Shown here piece by piece: positions 53,194-62,318 of a stretch of 64,000 bases of DNA. The notes under the pieces were generated by a model, which had not been told where the DNA came from, did not search any database, and saw nothing but the letters and a program-made list of their open reading frames with translations. The translations under genes and the position numbers were made by a program. Source of the stretch: Mycolicibacterium sp. TY81 (GTDB lineage Bacteria; Actinomycetota; Actinomycetes; Mycobacteriales; Mycobacteriaceae); assembly GCF_018326285.1 (NCBI RefSeq), contig NZ_AP023362.1, positions 3,906,001-3,970,000 of the forward strand, written 5' to 3'. Within the stretch, counting starts at the first letter, position 1; every line of letters begins with the position of its first letter.

Positions 53194-54201
53194 TCAACCG
53201 TGGCGGTCAGCGGTGTACTCGACCAGGTTGAGCAGCGCCAACCGGCCCGGCAGGTCCGGCAGGTTGTCCAGCTCGGCACGAGCGTCCGCGGCGAAGCGCT
53301 GCACGGTGCGCTTGGCCTCGACCATGCCCTGCGATGCCCGCAGCAGCGCCAGCGCCTCGGCGAGGTCGGCGTCGTTGTCGATGGGCTTGGCCAGCAGTAC
53401 CCGCAGCCGGTCGGCGTCGGGACCGGTTTCCTGCAGTGCGTACAGCACCGGCAGGGTGTGCACGCCTTCGCGCAGATCGGTGCCCGGCACCTTGCCCGAC
53501 TCGTCGGGGTCACTGTCGATGTCGATGATGTCGTCGGAGATCTGGAAGATGGTGCCGACGATGCCGCCGAGCCGGCTCATCCGCTCGATCTGCTCCTGAT
53601 CGGAACCGGAGAACGTCGCGCCGAACCGGCCGGACGCCTCGATCAGGCATGACGTCTTCTCGTACACGACCTTCAGATAGTGCTCGACGGGGTCGGCGCC
53701 TTCGAGGGCGCCGCGGGTCTCGCGCATCTGGCCCGTCACCAGCTGGGCGAAGGTGTCGGCGATGACGCGCACCGCGTCCGGCCCCAGCCGGGACACCAGT
53801 CGCGAGGCGGTGGCGAACAGGTAGTCGCCGGCCAGGATCGCGATGTTGTTGCCCCAGCGGGCGTTGGCGCTGTCCGCGCCGCGTCGCACCTGCGCCTCGT
53901 CCATGACGTCGTCGTGGTACAGCGTCGCCAGGTGCACCAGCTCGATCACGGCGCCGGCGATCGCGACGTCGTTGTTGTCGGGGTCCGGCCCCAGCGACGC
54001 CGACAGCACGGTGAACAGCGGACGGAACCGCTTGCCACCGGCCTGGAACAGGTGCTGGACCGCTTCGGCCATCAGCTCGTCGGCTTTGCCCAGCTCGGTC
54101 GACATCAGGTCTTCGATGCGCGCGACCGCGTCACGAACCTGCGCGGCGAAGGCGGCGTCACCAAAGTCCACGCCCGAGACCACTGTCGCTGGTGTCTTCA
54201 T
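53194..54201 (-). CDS. grcC1: Polyprenyl diphosphate synthase
   Basis: 335 residues from ATG 54201. First Asp-rich motif LYHDDVMDEAQVRRG (about residues 98-112), substrate-binding GGKRFRP near residue 62, and second Asp-rich motif SDDIIDIDSDPDESGKVPG. The small residues before the first motif indicate a long-chain product. It makes the isoprenoid tail (about C45) that is attached to the menaquinone head group. It is divergent from the menJ gene with a 21-base gap. Matches Rv0562 (grcC1). Confidence 0.95.
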   Translation of the reverse strand: MKTPATVVSGVDFGDAAFAAQVRDAVARIEDLMSTELGKADELMAEAVQHLFQAGGKRFRPLFTVLSASLGPDPDNNDVAIAGAVIELVHLATLYHDDVMDEAQVRRGADSANARWGNNIAILAGDYLFATASRLVSRLGPDAVRVIADTFAQLVTGQMRETRGALEGADPVEHYLKVVYEKTSCLIEASGRFGATFSGSDQEQIERMSRLGGIVGTIFQISDDIIDIDSDPDESGKVPGTDLREGVHTLPVLYALQETGPDADRLRVLLAKPIDNDADLAEALALLRASQGMVEAKRTVQRFAADARAELDNLPDLPGRLALLNLVEYTADRHG

Positions 54202-54222
54202 GGGTCCAACATACTGGGCGGC

Positions 54223-55443
54223 ATGGTCGTGCACGCAGATGTGGTCGTGGTCGGAGCCGGGCCGGCAGGTTCCGCCACGGCCGCTTGGGCAGCGCGCCGG
54301 GGCCGCGACGTCCTGGTGATCGACTCGGCGCAGTTTCCCCGGGACAAGGCCTGCGGCGACGGGCTGACGCCGCGGGCCATCGCCGAACTGCGTGAGCTGG
54401 GGCTCGGCGCGTGGCTCGACGGCCGCGTCAGCCATCACGGACTGCGGCTGGCCGGCTTCGGCGCGCAGCGCGAGGTGCGCTGGCCCGGACCGTCATTCCC
54501 GGCCACCAGCAGCGCCGTGCCGCGCACCGAGCTCGACGACCGGATCCGTCAGGTCGCGGCCGACTCCGGCGCGAAGATGCTGTTGGGCGTCAAGGCCGTC
54601 GGCGTCACGCACGATGGCACCGGCCGCGTCCGCACGCTGACGCTCGACGACGGACAAGAGGTCAGCTGCACCGAGCTCATCGTCGCCGACGGCGCCCGCT
54701 CGACGCTGGGCCGTGTCCTGGGCCGGCAGTGGCATCAGGAGACCGTGTACGGGGTCGCGATCCGCGCCTACATCGAGACGCCGCGGCACGCCGAGCCGTG
54801 GATCACGTCGCACCTGGAGCTGCGCTCCCCCGAAGGGGAGGTGCTGCCCGGGTACGGCTGGATTTTCCCGCTGGGCAACGGCGACGTGAACATCGGCGTG
54901 GGTGCGCTGGCCACCGAGAAACGACCGGCCGACGCCGCGCTGCGCCCGCTGCTCGCCCACTACACCAACCTGCGCCGCGACGAATGGGGCTTCGAGGGCC
55001 AGCCGCGGCTGGCCAAGTCGGCGCTGCTGCCGATGGGCGGCGCCGTATCGGGGGTCGCGGGACCGAACTGGATGCTCGTCGGTGACGCGGCGGCATGCGT
55101 CAACCCGCTCAACGGCGAAGGCATCGACTACGGCCTGGAGACCGGCCGGCTCGCTGCCGACCTACTCGGCTCGGGTGACCTGAGCGCGGCCTGGCCCGCA
55201 CTGCTGCAGCAACACTACGCCGCCGGGTTCTCGGTGGCCCGCCGCTTGGCGATCCTGTTGACGATCCCGAAGTTCCTGCCGCTGACCGGGCCCGTCGCGA
55301 TGCGGTCGCAGTACCTGATGACGGTCGCGGTGCGGGCCATGGGCAATTTGGTGACCGAGGAGGACACCGACATGATCGCCCGCCTCTGGCGCCGCGCCGG
55401 GCGCGGTTCGCGCCGTTTGGATCAGCGCAAGCCGTTCAGCTGA
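54223..55443 (+). CDS. menJ: Menaquinone reductase MenJ (geranylgeranyl reductase family)
   Basis: 406 residues. FAD motif VVVVGAGPAGSATAAWAARRG, then DKACGDGLTPRAI, the PRTELDDRIR segment, and the second FAD motif MLVGDAAACVNPLNGEGIDYGLETGRLAA. This is the geranylgeranyl reductase (GGR) family. M. tuberculosis Rv0561c (MenJ) reduces the beta-isoprene unit of the menaquinone tail; homologous position beside grcC1 supports the same role. Its 3' end overlaps the convergent hydrolase by 8 bases. Confidence 0.94.
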   Translation: MVVHADVVVVGAGPAGSATAAWAARRGRDVLVIDSAQFPRDKACGDGLTPRAIAELRELGLGAWLDGRVSHHGLRLAGFGAQREVRWPGPSFPATSSAVPRTELDDRIRQVAADSGAKMLLGVKAVGVTHDGTGRVRTLTLDDGQEVSCTELIVADGARSTLGRVLGRQWHQETVYGVAIRAYIETPRHAEPWITSHLELRSPEGEVLPGYGWIFPLGNGDVNIGVGALATEKRPADAALRPLLAHYTNLRRDEWGFEGQPRLAKSALLPMGGAVSGVAGPNWMLVGDAAACVNPLNGEGIDYGLETGRLAADLLGSGDLSAAWPALLQQHYAAGFSVARRLAILLTIPKFLPLTGPVAMRSQYLMTVAVRAMGNLVTEEDTDMIARLWRRAGRGSRRLDQRKPFS

Positions 55444-56491
55444 CCGACCGCGCGAACCCGACGATGTCGCGCACCGTGGCGGCGAAGACGTCGGGCATGG
55501 CACCGGCGAGCAGGATGTCCCCGGCATGGCAGGTGCCCGCGACGATCCGGCCGACGACGCTGACGCCGGCCGCGGCCAGCCTGCGGTAGTAGATCAGGCC
55601 CTCGTCGCGCAGCGGGTCGAGCTCGTTGACCGAAATGACGTGCGGCGGAAGGCCTTCCAGCTCCAGATCGGTGGCCTCCGCGGCCCAGCAGGTGCCGTCC
55701 TGCGCGTGCTGCTGGTCCGGGTCGTAGATCGAGCCCAGCAGGGCGAGCTGCAGGCGGCTGATGAAGTACTGGTCGTTCTCCCGCAGCGACGGCAGCTCGT
55801 CGCAGTCCTCCAGCCACCGGTTCGAGATGTACGGGCACTGGGCGTAGACGCCGGCGATCTCACCGATCCAGCCTTCCCGCTTGGCTTTCAGCGCGACCGT
55901 CAGCGTCAGGTTGCCGCCGCCGGACTCCCCCGACACGATGACGTGACTGATCCCCAGCTCGGCTTTGTTCGCCGCCGCCCACCGGACGCCCGCGGCGCAG
56001 TCGTCGAGGCCGGCCGGGAACGGGTGCGGACCGAGCGCGCCGCCGGAGTTGCGGAACTCGACACCGACGACAAGGCCTGCGGCGGCGAGGTTTTCGCGCA
56101 GCCGGACGTACTGAATGTCCGCGGCGCTGCAGATCGCCATGCCGCCGCCGTGCAGGTGCACCAGGCCCGGCAGCGGGCCGTCGGCGTCGGTGGGCCGGCT
56201 GATGTACAGCGTGATCTCGTTGCCGTCGGCGCCGGTGATGGTGGTCGTCGTGGTGGTGACACCCTCGGCGGGCGGGGCCTGCTCCCCGAACATCTTGAGA
56301 ACCGCCCCGGTCCCCTGCTCGGCGAAGTTGGAGAACTCGATGCGCTGCGCCAGCGGAGCGTCGACGGTCAGGGGCGCTTCCGGCAGTCGGCCGTCCATGC
56401 CGAACGCGGCGAGCGCCTTGACCATGCGCGGGTCGGCACGGGGGTCGGTGCCGATGGTGCGGTCAGGGTCGGCGAGGCGTCCGTAGGGCAT
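55436..56491 (-). CDS. Alpha/beta hydrolase, HSL-family esterase
   Basis: 351 residues. Oxyanion motif LVHLHGGGMAICSA at about residue 111, nucleophile elbow SGESGGGNL at about residue 188, acid in NELDPLRDEGLIYYRRL and His in GTCHAGDILLAG. No signal peptide. The family hydrolyses small acyl esters. It follows ppnP by 78 bases on the same strand; a long perfect palindrome occupies that gap. Part of, or next to, the menG-cobW-ppnP transcription unit. Confidence 0.9.
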   Translation of the reverse strand: MPYGRLADPDRTIGTDPRADPRMVKALAAFGMDGRLPEAPLTVDAPLAQRIEFSNFAEQGTGAVLKMFGEQAPPAEGVTTTTTTITGADGNEITLYISRPTDADGPLPGLVHLHGGGMAICSAADIQYVRLRENLAAAGLVVGVEFRNSGGALGPHPFPAGLDDCAAGVRWAAANKAELGISHVIVSGESGGGNLTLTVALKAKREGWIGEIAGVYAQCPYISNRWLEDCDELPSLRENDQYFISRLQLALLGSIYDPDQQHAQDGTCWAAEATDLELEGLPPHVISVNELDPLRDEGLIYYRRLAAAGVSVVGRIVAGTCHAGDILLAGAMPDVFAATVRDIVGFARSVS

Positions 56492-56514
56492 GGCCCCATC
56501 TTGGTGCCGAATGC

Positions 56515-56554
56515 GAACTTGGTCGCGACTTTCCGAAAAGTCGCGACCAAGTTC
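56515..56554. repeat. Perfect palindrome with 18-bp arms and 4-base loop
   Basis: GAACTTGGTCGCGACTTT (56515-56532) is exactly complementary to 56537-56554 with loop CCGA. It sits between ppnP and the hydrolase. No T run follows on either strand. Possibilities: terminator, processing site or a mobile repeat. Confidence 0.7.
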
Positions 56555-56569
56555 ACCGTGGGCGGAAAG

Positions 56570-56854
56570 TTACCGGTATTCGCAGAGGTACGCGGTCTCG
56601 ACCTCGACCCGGACGCCGAACTTGCTGTCGGCCGGCACGGTGAATTGCGTTCCGGCGGCGAAGGTTTCCCACTCGTCGCTGCCGGGCAGCTTGACGGTCA
56701 GGGCGCCGGACACCACGTGCATGATCTCGAGGCTCGAGGTGCCGAATTCGTATTCGCCGACGGCCATGACGCCGACGGTCGCGGGGCCCTCGGCGGGCGC
56801 GAACGCGATCGATGCGACCTTGCCATCGAAGTACTCATTGACCTTGAACAACAC
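56570..56854 (-). CDS. ppnP: Pyrimidine/purine nucleoside phosphorylase (PpnP/YaiE, DUF1255)
   Basis: 94 residues, a small cupin. The conserved core is [16 protein letters not shown], the [32 protein letters not shown] middle and [14 protein letters not shown]. PpnP of E. coli cleaves diverse nucleosides to bases and ribose-1-phosphate. Full length for the family. It follows cobW by 40 bases. Confidence 0.93.
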   Translation of the reverse strand: MLFKVNEYFDGKVASIAFAPAEGPATVGVMAVGEYEFGTSSLEIMHVVSGALTVKLPGSDEWETFAAGTQFTVPADSKFGVRVEVETAYLCEYR

Positions 56855-56894
56855 ATCTCCTCGAACTCAGGTGAGGAGTCGGGATATCCGGGGC

Positions 56895-57833
56895 CTACGG
56901 CATCACGTACTTGTGGACTCCGAGGATGGCGTTCTCGTCGGCCGGTTCGGTGGTGCACTCGTGCAGCGCCGACCGCACCTTTTCGGTGTCCATGCCGGTG
57001 CCGATGCACACCAGTTGGGTGCCGCTGCCGCGGCGCTTCTGCAGCCGCAGGGAGCCGCCCACCAGCTGCAGCAGGTACCGGTGTCCCGCGCCGAAGTCGA
57101 CGAAACCCTTTGCCCGGTACAGGCCTTCGGGCCGGTCACGCAGCAGCGCCAGCAACCGGCGGGGATTCAGTACGTCGCCGGTGGTGTATTCGACGGACTG
57201 GTAGACGGGGTGGTCGTGGTCGTGCTCGTCGTGCAGCAGCAGCTCGTCGAACGACAGCTGGGCCTGCGGGGCGCGCTCGGGGATGTCGATGAGCAGCGTC
57301 GGGTCGATCCGCGCGAAATCGGTGGGCTGCACCGGGACTCGCGGATTCTGCGCGCGAATCCGGGCCAGGACGTCGTCGATGTCGGTGGCCTCGGAGGCCC
57401 GGTTCAGCACCACGAGGTCGGCGACCGGCAGGCCGTGCCCGAACTCCGGCTCGGTCGCGCTGACCACCAGGATCAGGCCGGCGTAATGGAAGTCGTCGGA
57501 GTCGGCCGTCATGATGGTCCGCGCCACCGCGGGCGGCTCGGCGACGCCGCTGGCCTCCACCACGATCAGGTCCAGGGCCGGGCGGACGGCGGCCAGCTTG
57601 CCCAGCATCTCGGCGACCTCACCGTCCTCGGCGACGCAGCAGATGCACCCGTTGGACAGTGACGCCATGGCGTCGACCTGACCGGCGACCAGCATCGCGT
57701 CGATGTTGACGGACCCGAAGTCGTTGACCAGCACGCCGATTCGCGCGCCGCGGCCGTTACGCAGCAGGTGGTTCAGCAGTGTGGTCTTGCCCGCGCCGAG
57801 GAAACCGGCGACCGCGAGGACGGGAATACTCAC
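56895..57833 (-). CDS. CobW/COG0523-family GTPase, metal chaperone
   Basis: 312 residues from GTG 57833, which overlaps the menG stop (GTGA). Walker [16 protein letters not shown], the family CxCC motif [11 protein letters not shown] (about residues 61-71), Walker [18 protein letters not shown]-type base specificity loop and a His-rich segment [15 protein letters not shown] near residue 200, likely for metal binding. The C-terminal CobW_C domain with YRAKGFVDF and LQKRRGSG is present. Such GTPases deliver Zn, Co or Ni to target enzymes. Which metal and client are not known; co-transcription with menG suggests it may be unrelated to menaquinone. Confidence 0.93.
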   Translation of the reverse strand: MSIPVLAVAGFLGAGKTTLLNHLLRNGRGARIGVLVNDFGSVNIDAMLVAGQVDAMASLSNGCICCVAEDGEVAEMLGKLAAVRPALDLIVVEASGVAEPPAVARTIMTADSDDFHYAGLILVVSATEPEFGHGLPVADLVVLNRASEATDIDDVLARIRAQNPRVPVQPTDFARIDPTLLIDIPERAPQAQLSFDELLLHDEHDHDHPVYQSVEYTTGDVLNPRRLLALLRDRPEGLYRAKGFVDFGAGHRYLLQLVGGSLRLQKRRGSGTQLVCIGTGMDTEKVRSALHECTTEPADENAILGVHKYVMP

Positions 57834-58516
57834 GGCTTGACGGCGGCGTGCAGCGCGACGATCCCTCCGGTCAGGTTGCGCCAGCGCACCTGCGACCAGC
57901 CGGCCGCCTCGATCTTGCGGGCCAGGTCGTCCTGGTCGGGCCAGGCCCGGATGGACTCCGCGAGGTAGACGTACGCCTCGGGGTTGGACGACACCGCGGT
58001 GGCCATCGTCGGGAGCGCCTTCATCAGGTACTCCTTGTAGGCCGTCGCGAAGAGCCGGTTGGTCGGCGTGGAGAACTCGCACACCACCAGGCGGCCACCG
58101 GGCCGGGTCACCCGGGCCATCTCACGCAGGCCGGCGCTGAAGTCGACGACGTTGCGCAGCCCGAAGCTGATGGTGACCGCGTCGAAGACGCCGTCGTCGA
58201 ACGGCAGTCTGGTGGCGTCACCTGCCACCTTCGGGACCTTCCGGTCCGCCCCCGCCGCGAGCATGCCGACCGAGAAATCACAGGCCACACACCAGGCGCC
58301 CGACGTCGCGAGCTCGACGGTCGAGACCGCGGTGCCGGCAGCCAAATCCAGGACCTTGTCACCTGGGCCGATACGCAGCGCCGCCCGCGTCTGCCGCCGC
58401 CAGAACCGGTCCTGCCCCAGCGACAGCACAGTGTTGGTGATGTCATAGCGACGGGCGACACCGTCGAACATCGACGCAACCTCGTGCGGATCTTTCTCCA
58501 ATGACGCGCGACTCAC
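57830..58516 (-). CDS. menG: Demethylmenaquinone methyltransferase
   Basis: 228 residues from GTG 58516. UbiE/MenG signatures: [28 protein letters not shown]-binding [26 protein letters not shown] and the family block [21 protein letters not shown]. It methylates demethylmenaquinone at C-2 with S-adenosylmethionine to form menaquinone. Corresponds to Rv0558. The GTGA overlap makes cobW translation depend on it. Confidence 0.95.
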   Translation of the reverse strand: MSRASLEKDPHEVASMFDGVARRYDITNTVLSLGQDRFWRRQTRAALRIGPGDKVLDLAAGTAVSTVELATSGAWCVACDFSVGMLAAGADRKVPKVAGDATRLPFDDGVFDAVTISFGLRNVVDFSAGLREMARVTRPGGRLVVCEFSTPTNRLFATAYKEYLMKALPTMATAVSSNPEAYVYLAESIRAWPDQDDLARKIEAAGWSQVRWRNLTGGIVALHAAVKP

Positions 58517-58600
58517 GGATATGACGCTACCGGCTGCTCCAGCGCCCCGCGTCTGCGGCGGGGCGGGAATGGAACGGGCACTTCGGGAGCTGTAAGCCGC

Positions 58601-59425
58601 ATGGGGACAAAAGTCTGGTTCATCACGGGTACCTCGCGCGGTTTCGGGCGCGAGTGGACGGCTGCGGCGCTCGAGCGCGGTGACAAGGTGGCCGCAACGG
58701 CACGGGACGTGTCGACGCTCGACGACCTGGTGGCCAAGTACGGCGAGGCGCTGCTGCCCATCACGCTCGACGTCACCGACCGCGACGCCGACTTCGCCGC
58801 GGTGAAGACAGCGCACGAGCACTTCGGCCGGTTGGACGTCGTCGTCAACAACGCGGGTTACGGCCAGTTCGGCTTCATCGAGGAGCTGTCGGAGGCCGAG
58901 GCGCGGGATCAGATCGAAACCAACGTCTTCGGCGCGCTGTGGATCACACAGGCCGCACTGCCGTACCTGCGTGCGCAGGGCAGCGGGCACATCATCCAGG
59001 TGTCCTCGATCGGCGGCATCAGCGCGTTCGCCGGCCTCGGCGCCTACCACGCGTCGAAGTGGGCGCTCGAGGGCTTCTCGCAGTCGCTGGCGGCCGAGGT
59101 GGAACGGTTCGGGATTCACGTCACGCTCATCGAGCCGGGCGGATTCTCGACGGATTGGAGCGGCGCGTCGGCCAAGCGGACCACCGAGCTCGAGGCGTAC
59201 GACGGGCTGCGGGCGGACGTCGCCCGCTGGCGCAGCGAGCGCAACGCGGTGCCGGGCAACCCGGAGGCGTCAGCAGCCGCGGTGCTCAAGATCGTCGATG
59301 CCGAAAAGCCCCCGCTGCGAGTCTTTTTCGGTAGCGCTCCGCTGCAGATCGCCAAGACCGACTACGAAAACCGGTTGCGCACTTGGGAAGAGTGGCAGCC
59401 GGTGGCCGAGCTGGCGCAGGGCTGA
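58601..59425 (+). CDS. Short-chain dehydrogenase/reductase
   Basis: 274 residues; GGGAGC precedes the ATG. Cofactor motif [22 protein letters not shown], catalytic Ser in [11 protein letters not shown] and YHASK (Tyr, Lys). The DVTDRDADF stretch fits the oxidoreductase subfamily with Asp-rich loop. It is not closely related to the SDRs near 2.5-4.2 kb. It is divergent from menG with an 84-base gap. Substrate unknown. Confidence 0.9.
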   Translation: MGTKVWFITGTSRGFGREWTAAALERGDKVAATARDVSTLDDLVAKYGEALLPITLDVTDRDADFAAVKTAHEHFGRLDVVVNNAGYGQFGFIEELSEAEARDQIETNVFGALWITQAALPYLRAQGSGHIIQVSSIGGISAFAGLGAYHASKWALEGFSQSLAAEVERFGIHVTLIEPGGFSTDWSGASAKRTTELEAYDGLRADVARWRSERNAVPGNPEASAAAVLKIVDAEKPPLRVFFGSAPLQIAKTDYENRLRTWEEWQPVAELAQG

Positions 59426-59439
59426 CCGAAGGAACTTCG

Positions 59440-59715
59440 ATGGCGGGACTGAAATTCGTCCGACGGGACGACGGATTGACCTATGAGTTCGCCGAAGACG
59501 GCGAGGCGCACGGGTTTCCGTCGTACAAGCGGGTCGACCTGGACATCTGGTGCCGGCGACTGCCGCACTTCGGTTGGGTGGTGTGCACGGAGCTGGGCGC
59601 GGTGTCGAGCCGCCCGTTCGACCACGCGGGGTTCGGCTACCTGCCACCCGAGGGTACGTGGGTGAGCCGTAAAGACGACCGGTCATACGTGTACGACCTC
59701 GTCCACGTGAGCTGA
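59440..59715 (+). CDS. Hypothetical small protein
   Basis: 91 residues from ATG 59440 with GAAGGAACTTCG as ribosome binding site. No signal peptide or TM helix. It contains FVRRDDGLTYEFAEDGEAHGFPSYKRVDLDIWCRR and ends YVYDLVHVS, with two Cys. No family is recognised. It lies 14 bases after the SDR stop on the same strand, so probably co-transcribed. Confidence 0.65.
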   Translation: MAGLKFVRRDDGLTYEFAEDGEAHGFPSYKRVDLDIWCRRLPHFGWVVCTELGAVSSRPFDHAGFGYLPPEGTWVSRKDDRSYVYDLVHVS

Positions 59716-59716
59716 A

Positions 59717-59852
59717 CTCCCGCCGAGCGTGCATGTCTGCGCACGGCACGCCGGTCGACACGTGCAGATTCGTCACTCTCGGCAGCCACGAGCGCGACAT
59801 TCATGCACACCAAATACGGCGTGTCGCAGGCAAACACGCACGCTCGCGGGAG
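59717..59852. repeat. Imperfect inverted repeat, ~36-bp arms, intergenic
   Basis: Left arm 59717-59753 (CTCCCGCCGAGCGTGCATGT start) and right arm 59817-59852 (reverse complement starts CTCCCGCGAGCGTGCGTGTT) are similar over about 36 bases with several mismatches. The centre is about 63 bases. It fills the gap between the small hypothetical gene and mgtA. Likely a member of a mycobacterial intergenic repeat family. Confidence 0.6.
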
Positions 59853-59884
59853 AGTGGGGCCGCGGCGGCGCGGCTCGCGGGAGA

Positions 59885-61012
59885 TCAGGCAGCGAGGGCG
59901 CGACGCTCGCCGAGGACGGCGGCGTAGTGGCCGAGCAGTTCGTCGCACACGGCGGGCCAGGTGCGGCCGAGCACGCTGCGGCGGGCGGCGAGCGAGTAGC
60001 GGGACCGCTCGGCCAGCAGGTGGTCGACCGCGGCCGGCAGCGACCCCTCGAAATCCGCTACCGGCAAGAGCAATCCGGTGTGCATGGGTGTCACCAGATC
60101 ACGCGGGCCACCGGCATCCGGCGCGATGACCGGCAGACCTGACGCCATGGCCTCCTGCACCGCCTGACAGAACGTCTCGTGCTCCCCCGGGTGCACGAAC
60201 ACGTCCATGCTGGCGTATGCCGTGGCCAGTTCCCGCCCGTACAGCGCGCCCGTGAAAACCGCTGTCGGCAGCAGCTTTTCGAGCTTGGGTTGATCGATAC
60301 CCTCGCCGACGACCACGAGCTGCAGATCGTCACGGCCGGCCAGCGCGGCCAGCCGTTCGACGTGCTTCTCCGGCGCCAGCCGGCCGACGAAACCCACCAC
60401 CGGCTTACCCTCGGGCGACCACTGCGCCCGCAGCGCGGCACTGCGCGCCGACGGTGCGAAACCGGTGACGTCGACGCCGCGGCCCCACTTGTACACGCGC
60501 GGAATCCGATGGGTGACAAGGTCTTCCATCGTCGCGCTGGACGGCGCGAGGGTCCGGTCGGCGCGCGAGTGCAGGTGCCGGTTCCAGGCCCACGCGGTCT
60601 TCGTCATCATGCCGACGCCGTAGCTCTGCGCGAAACCGGCGATGTCGGTCTGGAACACCGCGACGGTCGGGATGCCGAGGAAGCGCGCGGCGTGCAGGCC
60701 GCCGTAGCCCAGCAGCGCCGGCGAGGCCAGGTGCACGATGTCGGGCCGAAAGTCGCGCAGTACCCGCACCATTCGCGGCCGCGGCACACCCAGCGGCAAC
60801 GACGTCACCTTCGGGAACATGCGGGACGGGATGCGATGCACGGGCACATCGCCGTGAAAAGTGTCTGCGGGCTTTTCGCCCCGCGGTGTGTCCGGCGCGA
60901 TCACCAGCGCCTCGTGGCCGTTCCGGTGGAGGTGCTCCAGCACCCGGAGCACCGAATTGGTGACGCCGTTGACATTCGGGAGAAAGGACTCCGCCACGAT
61001 CGCAACTCGCAC
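59885..61012 (-). CDS. mgtA: GDP-mannose-dependent glycosyltransferase MgtA
   Basis: 375 residues from GTG 61012, which precedes the conserved [21 protein letters not shown] start. GT-B fold: N-terminal [20 protein letters not shown]-terminal [15 protein letters not shown] and the E-x7-E-type motif [30 protein letters not shown]. Full-length match to M. tuberculosis Rv0557 (MgtA, formerly PimB), which adds mannose to glucuronosyl diacylglycerol. Located between the menD side and menG as in that genome. Confidence 0.95.
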   Translation of the reverse strand: MRVAIVAESFLPNVNGVTNSVLRVLEHLHRNGHEALVIAPDTPRGEKPADTFHGDVPVHRIPSRMFPKVTSLPLGVPRPRMVRVLRDFRPDIVHLASPALLGYGGLHAARFLGIPTVAVFQTDIAGFAQSYGVGMMTKTAWAWNRHLHSRADRTLAPSSATMEDLVTHRIPRVYKWGRGVDVTGFAPSARSAALRAQWSPEGKPVVGFVGRLAPEKHVERLAALAGRDDLQLVVVGEGIDQPKLEKLLPTAVFTGALYGRELATAYASMDVFVHPGEHETFCQAVQEAMASGLPVIAPDAGGPRDLVTPMHTGLLLPVADFEGSLPAAVDHLLAERSRYSLAARRSVLGRTWPAVCDELLGHYAAVLGERRALAA

Positions 61013-61134
61013 ACCTGCAGGCTGGCAGCGCAGCCTGACCGTCAGGTGACCGTCAGGGGTACGCGACGCGAAGACACGCACAACTCGGGTACCACCGGTA
61101 TCGTCTGTCGCACCGGGGTGAGAAAGGGGCCGGC

Positions 61135-61818
61135 ATGCGTCTACCTCGGCTGATCCTCGCTTCGGCCACCGCGCTGGCCCTCCTCGCCGGGTCAACCGGC
61201 TGTGGCCGTACCGTCACCGGATCGGCACTCCGGGACCCGGATCTGCCAGGCGTCGCGCTCACCGCGGACGGCTTCGGCATCATCGCCGGCCGCCCCGACG
61301 CCCCGGCGCAGATCGAGGTGTACACCGAGCCGCAGTGCACCCACTGCGCCCACCTGCAGGACACCGACGGTCCGGAGCTGAAGAGCCTGATCGCCCTCGG
61401 CCTGCTGACCGTCACCTACCGCCCGGTGACGTTCCTGGACACCGAGTACGGCTATTCGGCCAAGGTGGCCAACGCGATGTTCCTGGCCGCCGCGCACGGC
61501 ACGTCGGCGCCGGCGCTGCAGGCGTACGTCGCGACGCTGTGGGGCCACCAGAATCCGGGAGGGTCGGCGCCATCGGACGGTCAGCTCGCGGGCTGGGCCG
61601 CCGATGCCGGCGTCAGCGCCGAGGCCGTGGCCACCATCCAGTTCGGTGAACACGCCGTCGACACCGACGAAATGACGATCACCAACGAGACCCGGCTGCA
61701 GGAAATCCGCGACGGCGACGCCGGCACCCCGACGGTGTACGACCTCACCGGCAACACCGTGGTGGACATCCAGGAAGACGGGTGGCTGGCCAAGCTGACC
61801 GCCGGCCGGCAGACCTAA
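61135..61818 (+). CDS. DsbA-like thioredoxin-fold lipoprotein
   Basis: 227 residues. Lipoprotein signal [18 protein letters not shown] with lipidated Cys at about residue 23. Thioredoxin-fold active site [13 protein letters not shown] (CTHC, CxxC) at about residues 62-73 and the cis-Pro region [11 protein letters not shown]. It likely works in the cell envelope as a disulfide oxidase or isomerase. It is convergent to the Rv0556-type gene, sharing the stop overlap. Confidence 0.87.
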   Translation: MRLPRLILASATALALLAGSTGCGRTVTGSALRDPDLPGVALTADGFGIIAGRPDAPAQIEVYTEPQCTHCAHLQDTDGPELKSLIALGLLTVTYRPVTFLDTEYGYSAKVANAMFLAAAHGTSAPALQAYVATLWGHQNPGGSAPSDGQLAGWAADAGVSAEAVATIQFGEHAVDTDEMTITNETRLQEIRDGDAGTPTVYDLTGNTVVDIQEDGWLAKLTAGRQT

Positions 61819-62318
61819 CCCAGCCGGCGCTGCACGAGCGTCACGATCCAGAGCAGCGCACCGGCGACCAACCAGCCCACCACGGCGATCGACCCGGCCG
61901 GGATGACGGCCAGCGACGCGTTGCGGTTCTGCACCCGGACCAGGTCCGGGTTGCTGCGGTCGTACTCGACGTAGATGCGCATCCCGGTCTCCAGCTCGGA
62001 CGGGTACAGCACCCCCAGCTCGGGCCGGTAGGTGACGCGGTCGGGCGTCACGAACTCGATGGTGGAGCGTCGCGGACCCGCCGAGAGCACCTCCGCGGCC
62101 GCCGTGCCCATGTTGTGCTCGATCTGCTGGTCGTTGCGCCACGCGCCGAGCACCAGCAGCACCGACTGCAGGGTCACCAGGCAGCCCATGATCACGATCC
62201 CGATCCGGATCCGGCGGATGACGCGCTGCGACCGGGTCTCCTTGCCGTCACCGAAGACCCGCAGAATCAGGTTGTCCCACAACGTGTTCAACCTGCAGCG
62301 CAGGGGTTCGGGGATCAC
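61815..62318 (-). CDS. Rv0556-like membrane protein
   Basis: 167 residues from GTG 62318, which overlaps the menD stop (GTGA). One TM helix near residue 45 ([22 protein letters not shown]) and a second at the C terminus ([21 protein letters not shown]), with an extracytoplasmic domain of about 75 residues between. Its order after menD and size match Rv0556. Probably coupled to menD expression. Function unknown. Confidence 0.87.
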   Translation of the reverse strand: MIPEPLRCRLNTLWDNLILRVFGDGKETRSQRVIRRIRIGIVIMGCLVTLQSVLLVLGAWRNDQQIEHNMGTAAAEVLSAGPRRSTIEFVTPDRVTYRPELGVLYPSELETGMRIYVEYDRSNPDLVRVQNRNASLAVIPAGSIAVVGWLVAGALLWIVTLVQRRLG

